The position numbers were made by a program, and so were the translations under genes. The notes under the pieces are model-generated. The model did not search any database. It worked only from the letters and a program-made list of their open reading frames with translations, and was not told the origin of the DNA. A stretch of 64,000 nt of DNA from Fragum whitleyi (taxonomy: Eukaryota; Mollusca; Bivalvia; Cardiida; Cardiidae). The stretch covers positions 40,283,419-40,347,418 of the forward strand of contig OX411544.1 in the NCBI GenBank assembly GCA_948146395.1, written 5' to 3'. How positions within the stretch are numbered: position 1 is the first letter of the stretch; each line of letters begins with the position of its first letter. Shown here piece by piece: positions 58,063-64,000 of the stretch.

Positions 58063-59182
58063 TTTTAGCTCACCTGAGCACAAAGTGCTCAAGGTGAGCT
58101 ATTGGGATTGTAGAATGTCCGTCGTCCGTCGTCAGTCGTGCGTCGTGCGTCGTCCGTCGTGCGTCGTGCGTCGTCCGTCGTGCGTCGTCCACAATTTCTT
58201 TAAACATCTTCTCCTCCTAAACCAGTGGGCCAATCTTGATGAAACTTGGCAGGGATGTTCCTTGGGTCAAGCTCTACCAAAGTTGTTCAAATAATTGAAA
58301 TCCACCCTTAACTTTCCCTTTACCCTTAACAAAAAGGGTGAAAATATGAATTTTTTTAAAAATCTTCTTCTCTGAAACCAGAAGGCAGACAGCTTTCATA
58401 TTTGGTATGTAGCATCATCTAGTGGACTTCTACCAAGTTTGTTCATATCAAGACCCTGGGGTCATATTTGGGCTTTGCCCGGGCCCAACCCTTTTTACAT
58501 AGAATCAAAGAGCGAAAATCTTTAAAAATCTTCTTCTCTGTAACCAGATGGCAGACAGCTTAAATATTTGGTGTGTAGCATCACCTAGTGGACCTCTACC
58601 AAGATTGTTCATAACAAGACCCTAGGATCATATTTTGGCTCCACCCGGGCGCAACCCTTTTAACATAGAATCAAAGAGCAAAAATCTTTTAAAATTTTCT
58701 TTAATCGAAACCAGAGGGCACACTGCTTTAATTTTTGGTATGTAGCATCATCTTGTGGGCCCCTACCAAGTTTGTTCATATCAAGACCCTTAGGTCATAT
58801 TTGGGCTCCACCCAGGCGCATCCCTTTCAGCTCATCTGAGCACAATGAATGAAAATGGGAAAACCTTCAAAAATCTTCTTCTCTGAAGCAAGAAGGCAGA
58901 CAGCTTTCATATTTAGAATGTAGCATCATCTTATGGACCTTCCCAAGTTTGTTCCTATCAAGACCCTGGGGTCACTTTCGGGGTCCACCCGGGTGCATCC
59001 CTTTTTACATAGAATCAAAGAGCAAAAAGGCATATCTGTCTTGCTCTTTGCTGAAAACGTTCCATGGTATTGATCTTAGGCAATTATCTTCTTTTTGACA
59101 TCAGCCTATCTTATTAATGTGATGTCCCAGGGGTCATAGAGACTCAGGTGAGCGATCTAGGACCATCTTGGTCCTCTTGTTT
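58063..59182 (+). mobile_element. Pearl-like unit, plus strand, in intron 5
   Basis: TTTTTTAGCTCACCTGAGCA hairpins with GTGCTCAAGGTGAGCT; CGTCCGTCGTGCGTCG microsatellite 58118-58190; four to five ~172 bp units; 3' end CAGGTGAGCGATCTAGGACC, ATCTTGGTCC, TCTTGTTT. Same subfamily as 51751-53364 in the opposite direction. Confidence 0.95.
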
Positions 59183-59409
59183 AAAAAAATATTGTTTAGT
59201 CCAAAAGCCTTATAAAAAGTTTAAAAGCTTTAGATCTATGAAAAAACTACCACGGTAGTAAATGAATGTTTTCACACCATTTTGTCTATGAATAATTTGT
59301 TTTGCAGTGAAATATATACTTGGTGCGTTCTCTAGAACGGACAAAGAACTTTTGATATTTGCCTCTTCTTAGGAATGTTTGTTCCCAACATCAGGCACGT
59401 TTCTGATAC

Positions 59410-59519
59410 ATTGTGTATAGACCCGCTCTCTAGAGTGAGTGATCAAAGGTCAATTTTGCCTGTACCTGTATAGACAAAATTAGCCTTTGATCACTCACTC
59501 TTCATTGCGGGTCTATACA
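59410..59519. repeat. 110 bp inverted repeat
   Basis: TGTATAGACCCGCTCTCTAG and AGTGAGTGATCAAAGG face CCTTTGATCACTCACT and TGCGGGTCTATACA; centre CCTGTACCTGTATAG. In intron 5, between the pearl-like unit and exon 6. Confidence 0.88.
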
Positions 59520-59596
59520 CAATTAAATATACTGGAATTTTTAAATGTCAAACTTTCAACTTAAAAAAGCTGGCGAAATGTTATAGAAAGAGTACT

Positions 59597-59628
59597 CCCT
59601 TCTGCACGTGTTCGTACGTGCAGAGCGA
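59597..59628. repeat. CTGCACGT hairpin
   Basis: CTTCTGCACGT facing ACGTGCAGAGCG with a six-base loop; relative of the 17217 hairpin, ~75 bp before exon 6. Confidence 0.6.
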
Positions 59629-59704
59629 AATGTTATTTCTAACAGTAAACATTTTTTACGTGCTTGACGTAGCACACGCTTAACGTAAAACCGTTCTATG
59701 TCAG

Positions 59705-59906
59705 GTTGAGAGAGGACATATGCCCATTCATCTGGGGACCCGTGACGGTCATGATGAGATAATTCCAGTCGATCTTTGTGTGAACAGCTTTATCAATGTT
59801 GCATGGTACATCGGTACCAACCAGTCTGGTGTGAACGCAATCAACGAACCTTTCGTCGTGAACATGCACAGCGCCAAACTGAAACACCTCACTACACAAT
59901 ATGTAG
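59705..59906 (+). CDS. FAR: FAR exon 6
   Basis: Acceptor GTTCTATGTCAG at 59704 (weak pyrimidine tract), donor GTAG|GTATGG after 59906; 67 codons plus one base. Reads VERGHMPIHLGTRDGHDEII, PVDLCVNSFINVAWYIGT, then NEPFVVNMHSAKLKHLTTQYV. PVDxxVN (residues 305-311) with AW downstream is the end of the FAR Rossmann domain. The stretch before it differs from the usual GPTGLLxGAGKG and is poorly conserved, though the spacing from EPFPGW to PVD (about 36) is normal. A donor four bases earlier (59902) was rejected because exon 7 would then open with a stop. The minus-strand frames here are shadows. Confidence 0.93.
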
Positions 59907-60282
59907 GTATGGAATTTACTCTTCGCGATGAAATTACCTTATTCGAACGACGCCGATATGCCACGGAAATCGAATTGATAAACATTTGATTACCCTGCGA
60001 CTTGAATTAGATATATAAGCTAAAAACTTCAATAGTTGCAAAATGTGAACAGTCAGTTGTCACCTGTTAAAGTACTATGTGGGATTTCAAAAATAATGGA
60101 GCCTTATCCAAACTATTACGAGCGCAGTACTGGCATATCAGGGCCAAGAAAATCTTCCATTTTATCAAATTTATATTTTCATTTTATATGTTTAAAAATC
60201 AACTATTTTCGGGGTTTCGCGGGGTTTTTTTTCGTGTACATCAAGCCCTGATTAGGTTTATATAACTGCAAAAACTGTTTGC

Positions 60283-60335
60283 AAATTATACCCCGCTTTG
60301 CAAGCATAGTTTGCTTGCAAAGCGGGGTATAATTT
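60283..60335. repeat. Perfect 24 bp hairpin, CCCCGCTTTGCAAGCA type
   Basis: 60283-60306 is exactly complementary to 60312-60335, loop TAGTT. Member of the CGCTTTGCA set; being perfect, it is the youngest. Confidence 0.97.
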
Positions 60336-60967
60336 GTTAACAGTTCGCACCGTACTGTAAGCTAAGACACGCGGATGGTGCTTTTTGTTCAAAATTAAAA
60401 GCCACAGGTACATTTACAGAAAATGATCTCGGTTGAAAGAAATCGTCATTCCTTATGTTACTTTCATATTTTGTTTTTAAGTAATAGGGCTGTCACAGTG
60501 CATGACACTAACGTTTGCGAACGTTTGATTAAAGCTCACATTTTACAACGCCTATGTACGCTCTATGCGTTCGTTGGCCATAAGTCGTGTGCGTAACATA
60601 ACACTGGAATACGTCAGTATACGTTCTTATACGCAGATATCCTAATAATTCTTACACATGTCAAAAATAATCGGTTGTCAGCTTAGAGAATATACGCTAA
60701 TCATGTGGTATACATACGGTCAATACGCCAAAGTGACGGCCGAGGTATGTCTTTCATAAGTTAAGAGCGCTTGGCACAAAATTATCACTTTAGCTATAAT
60801 TCAAGTCCGTCTCCGCTGTTGTGACCGCATGACTTTTTTTCAAGGGAGAGAATTTGGATGCAGACTTAGCTTCAAAGGCACGTTTTACTAAACTTCATAC
60901 GAAAAACTTAATCATTAGTCAAAATCAAAAATCTTACCTGGTGTTTTCATTCATTGTAACATTCTGT

Positions 60968-61024
60968 CTTGCAATATTTCATTGGAATCATCTTTAGAAG
61001 ACGATTCCAATGAGACATTGCAAG
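60968..61024. repeat. 57 bp hairpin, CTTGCAAT type
   Basis: CTTGCAATATTTCATTGGAA facing TTCCAATGAGACATTGCAAG, three mismatches; loop region TCATCTTTAGAAGACGA. Relative of 17100-17146. Confidence 0.9.
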
Positions 61025-61501
61025 GAAGACCATTTCTAGTTTCTACAGTAGAAGAGACTTTAATTTTTTACTTACATAAAAAAAATGATCGTAAGATGTT
61101 TAGTAAAACGGGCTCCAGATGACGAAGAATCACACGCCCGACCATAATGAGCAAAGGTCAGAAAAGCAGTGGCAATGGCGTGTTTTTCGTCCGTCCGTCA
61201 GCTCGTGCGTCTGTCTGCCCTTCCGTAGAATTTTTATCTCGTAATAGAGTCAGTCAATAGCTCTCAATTGATTTTCTGCAAATTTATATAGAATAAATGT
61301 ACCGGATATATCCTTTGGAAATTGGGCTGTGTCCTTTAAGTACTATGGGAAACGGGGTATAAAGACTTAAAGAAATATCGTTGTCGCGACAGTGTTAATC
61401 GCTTTCTCTTGGATCTCTTTAAATTTACACAGACCATTATTTGAAAAGATCTGAAGGGAAAAGGAGGCATTTTAAAAATTAAATCATGACAGCCCCCTTA
61501 A

Positions 61502-62266
61502 GGTGGCAATGGACAGCGGCCTTCCGACTCTATAAACCGGAAGTGGGTTTTCGTTTATTTTACGGCTCTTTTTGCGCGTTGTTTAAAAGGACCGGTTTTC
61601 GTAAGATTCTATTTATGAAAATAAGGTAGAATAATGATGGTAAAACTTCATAATTTAGCTTCTTTTCAACATTTGATATGAATTGAATGACTGGATCATT
61701 AATTTAAACAATAAAAATGCGTTAAAATCGTCGTTCGTTTAGGGGGGAACACTGAAAAATAACGAAAAACTTTCTTATTTGCATGGAAAGGTATGCTGAA
61801 TTTTTTACCAAATAAAGGAAAAATATAGATTACAAACATATCGGAAAATAAGAAAAATTCATTGGGTAATTTCTTCAAAAAATAGGTTTTAGTGGCATTT
61901 TCACCTAGTAAAATTACAAAAATTAGTGCATTTTTAACTTTTAAAAGCAAATTGTGCAAATGCAAGTGATCAAAGAGAAAATTTCTTGTCAAAAGCCATT
62001 GTGTACATGTATAAGGTCTATCAAAATGTATGTGTTTTATAGCTATTACCTAGTACAGAGTTTATACTAGACCTAAAACGAATAGAACCGTTTTCCTGAA
62101 AAATGGTCTATACCACTCAAGGGCAGATAACTCTAGCATGAAAATGAGCGTGGAAAGGTACCTTCAAATTTTGATATAATGACTACACAATGTTAATCTA
62201 CAACATATGTGACCAAGAAAAAAATTCATTGGGCGGGAAAAATGACGCCATGTGTTCATTGCTACC
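61502..62266. mobile_element. ~765 bp TTAA-type element, copy 2 (inverted)
   Basis: Ends GGTGGCAATGGACAGC and TGTTCATTGCTACC, with TTAA at 61498-61501 and 62267-62270. Homologous in reverse to 50987-51742. The minus-strand open frame 61699-61992 is not recognisable as transposase. Confidence 0.9.
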
Positions 62267-62270
62267 TTAA

Positions 62271-63033
62271 CTCACAAAAACAAGTTTTCAATGGATTTTC
62301 TTTAACATTTCGTAGAATGATTATGCTATAACAAGAGAATTGTTCCTTTCGAACAAATACTAGAACCCTTACCGTATCTTGTAAAAAAAAACTTTGAGAA
62401 TATAGCGGTTTTTTTAACGAAATCGTTTTAAACTTGCTGTTTTACCAAAATGAGGACCGTTTCTTGTGCAAATGGCTCGGGTACGACAAGAATTGCCGGA
62501 AAAAGATCCACATATACTTTATGCAGAGATTGTCGTTTCTTTTATATATAGCTAATATATCATGTAATTTTATCCTGTACAGATCTACCATATCATATGC
62601 CTTCTAAGAGAGTCATTAGGGCGTCTAAAGCCCACATCCTAGACCTCTTGTTTCTTTCTTGTAATCTTATCTTCTTGGCGTCTATCGTGTTTATCTAATG
62701 AAACTTAAAAAGATCTTAGCCACGAATTACCCGAACGTTATACATACGCTTAGATTTGTTATCTATACATTACTCGTTCGCTTGGATACGCTACGTCGAA
62801 AAACGTTGCCTCTACGATGACCTACTCTGGGGAATGTCCTTACTTTTTGTATTTGCTATGTATTTGCTGGTCATACGTTTCACTTATGGGGCGTCACGAT
62901 GGTCATTCTTCTAAGATGAAAATTGGCGAGGGCGCTGGTTATAAATTAAAATACTCACGCAGTGCATCAAAATTAGTTTTGAGTTGTGGATAGCGATTTT
63001 AGGTCCGTATCCATCTATTACGCGCATATTAAG
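62271..63033. other. Intron 6, last part
   Basis: AT-rich, with a short TACG-rich tract at 62690-62830 (ATACGCTACGTCG). No exon recognised. Confidence 0.45.
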
Positions 63034-63125
63034 ACTCTGATCAGACTGAGCGGTCGCACAGACTGATCTGAGTCTCAACGTTGCGGACACGTTAAATTGT
63101 TGGAAATGTCACGCATAGGCTCGCA
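63034..63125. repeat. F4 family fragment
   Basis: GACTCTGATCAGACTGAGCG stem with CAGACTGATCTGAGTCTC, then GTTGGAAATGTCACGC and AGGCTC. Confidence 0.65.
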
Positions 63126-63243
63126 TATCAATTTTCATTGGGCTACCTACACGTTAAGAATCTCAGAATCAATACAGCATGCAAACCAGCATTGATTCAC
63201 GTTGATTCACACTCATTGACGTGTATTGTTATTGTTTTTGCAG

Positions 63244-63310
63244 TGACTGAAGTAAATAATTGTTTAAAAGAATGTGGTAGAAGCAACAGGGTCTATTTAC
63301 ACCCATCGAG
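63244..63310 (+). CDS. FAR: FAR exon 7 (67 bp)
   Basis: Acceptor TATTGTTTTTGCAG at 63243 and donor TCGAG|GTAAGA after 63310 are both excellent. Two bases complete a Val codon begun in exon 6; the frame then reads TEVNNCLKECGRSNRVYLHP, S, with two bases left (phase 2). In FARs the region after the PVDxxVN strand and the ITW segment is a helix ending in xxxIWYP; the spacing and RVYLHP ending fit, but identity is low. Phase agreement with exon 6 is the main support. The next exon would begin beyond the window or in unrecognised sequence. Confidence 0.78.
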
Positions 63311-63632
63311 GTAAGAGATTCATTTGTTGAGTCTTTTGTCGATAACAAATGGAATAATGATAACGCCGACAGAGATTGAAAATCCTAGGTCCATCCTAAC
63401 TGGTATAAGGGTTTGTTTTAATCCCTTTATGATGAGGTCAAATTCTCTCTCTAAAATGCCAAAATTTGCGACATTTCAGCTAGTCCGGCCCAAATTTCAC
63501 CTGAACTTAGTATATTTTAGTAGGAAGCAGGCAGTATGAGCCAAGATCAGACTTTTTATTTGGACAAAATTTAATGTATCTTAAAATCGACAACTTTGTC
63601 GTCGGTCATAATATAAGCGAACCGTCATTATA

Positions 63633-63890
63633 ACACAGTTATTAGCTCTTCGGACTTTAATTGAAAAGGTTCAACATTTACCCTTTTCGGCTATTAGTCT
63701 CCCACCGATGAGGTGATAATCACAGACCTATGTTGGATATCAGCTGGAGGCCTGGAAAGGATGTGATGGTAGTACTGGTGTGAGAAATGCCAGGAATGTT
63801 AGATGATCCAGCCACCGCGATATAACTGAAAGATTGTTTAAAGCGACGCTAAGCCCCATTCAAACTAATGAACAAACAAACTAAACATAA
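63633..63890 (+). mobile_element. SINE, head decayed
   Basis: Body CTCCCACCGATGAGGTGATA, GTAGTACTGGTGTGAGAAAT, GATCCAGCCACCGCGATATA and tail AAGCGACGCTAAGCCCC, ATTCAAACTAATGAACAAAC match the SINEs at 7480 and 49125. The tRNA-like head is mutated beyond function (GTTATTAGCTCTTCGGAC). Confidence 0.82.
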
Positions 63891-64000
63891 CCTATAATAC
63901 TTCACTGATCGACTGGGCATTCGGGATACCAAAATAAAAATTAGGCCCTACTATAAGGAAGTGTGGTCTGTAATCTCTAACATCCCTGACTTGTCCGCCC

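Larger units (their letters stand above)
59907..61497. other. Intron 6, first part
   Basis: Holds two hairpins (60283, 60968), a TACG/CGTA-rich tract at about 60490-60760, and at 61184-61330 a GTCCGTCCGTCAG..CGTCTGTCTG microsatellite with a pearl-like core fragment. Open frames at 60036-60265 have no family resemblance and carry no in-phase splice pair. Confidence 0.5.
16182..64000 (+). other. FAR: Fatty acyl-CoA reductase gene span
   Basis: One gene explains all the recognised coding sequence. The exons follow the family order: Rossmann TGxxGFLG, FHVA..IKFN, the AYVHTSTLYAH strand, YFASK catalytic pair, EPFPGW, and PVDLCVN. Intron phases are 0 (after exon 1), 2, 0, 2, 0, 1, 2 and every junction restores an in-frame residue. 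FARs reduce acyl-CoA to fatty alcohol with two NADPH, for wax and ether-lipid synthesis; animal FAR1 is anchored to peroxisomes by a C-terminal segment, which would lie beyond this window. Introns total over 60 bases for each coding base and are built almost wholly of repeats. FAR1 versus FAR2 orthology cannot be told. Confidence 0.93.

Noticed and set aside
59900..59908. Alternative donor of exon 6 four bases upstream
   Set aside because: Phase 0 would make exon 7 begin with TGA; the donor after 59906 restores the frame.

Overview
The window is eukaryotic nuclear DNA from an animal, most likely a bivalve mollusc. The evidence is one widely spaced intron-containing gene, an AT-rich background, tRNA-headed SINEs ending in an ACCCC plus CAAA-repeat tail, and repeat units with CGTC microsatellites and ~145-175 bp tandem cores like the 'pearl'/Helentron-associated elements known from bivalves. 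The species is not determinable from the sequence alone.

Only one protein-coding gene can be supported: a fatty acyl-CoA reductase (FAR; acyl-CoA to fatty alcohol, NADPH-dependent) on the + strand, spanning at least 16182-63310 and running off the right end. Two homologous first exons, both exactly 279 bp (16182-16460 and 23986-24264), can each splice in frame to one set of downstream exons: 45801-45976, 50863-50935, 54108-54217, 57810-58023, 59705-59906 and 63244-63310. All intron phases agree and the joined reading frame is about 374 codons, so roughly the last quarter of a usual FAR (about 510-520 aa) lies beyond the window.

Layout. 1-16 kb: upstream repeat territory with a dead Tc1-type transposase, several inverted-repeat DNA elements, two SINEs and pearl-like units. 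16-24 kb: the two first exons, separated by satellites and a TACG/CGTA-rich domain. 24-45 kb: intron 1, holding a 3.2 kb palindromic element with a nested insert, a short mosaic block copied from three places in the intron, two tandem-repeat blocks and a 6.3 kb element with 9-bp target duplication that itself carries older pearl-like elements. 45-63 kb: exons 2-7 with repeat-filled introns, including a near-identical 1.5 kb tandem duplication in intron 4 and complementary pearl-like units on either side of exons 4-5.

Most of the remaining sequence is non-autonomous DNA transposons. At least seven families recur: a ~430 bp family with a GGAGGTAAT palindromic core (called M1 below), a GTGACCCGTCA family (G), TTAA-flanked GGTAGTGG foldbacks (P), a CCGAGGTTATAAAA family (F3), a TGTCACGCACAGGCTC family (F4), short CGCTTTGCA hairpins, and pearl-like units (H). 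No rRNA, real tRNA gene, CRISPR array or intact transposase gene was seen.
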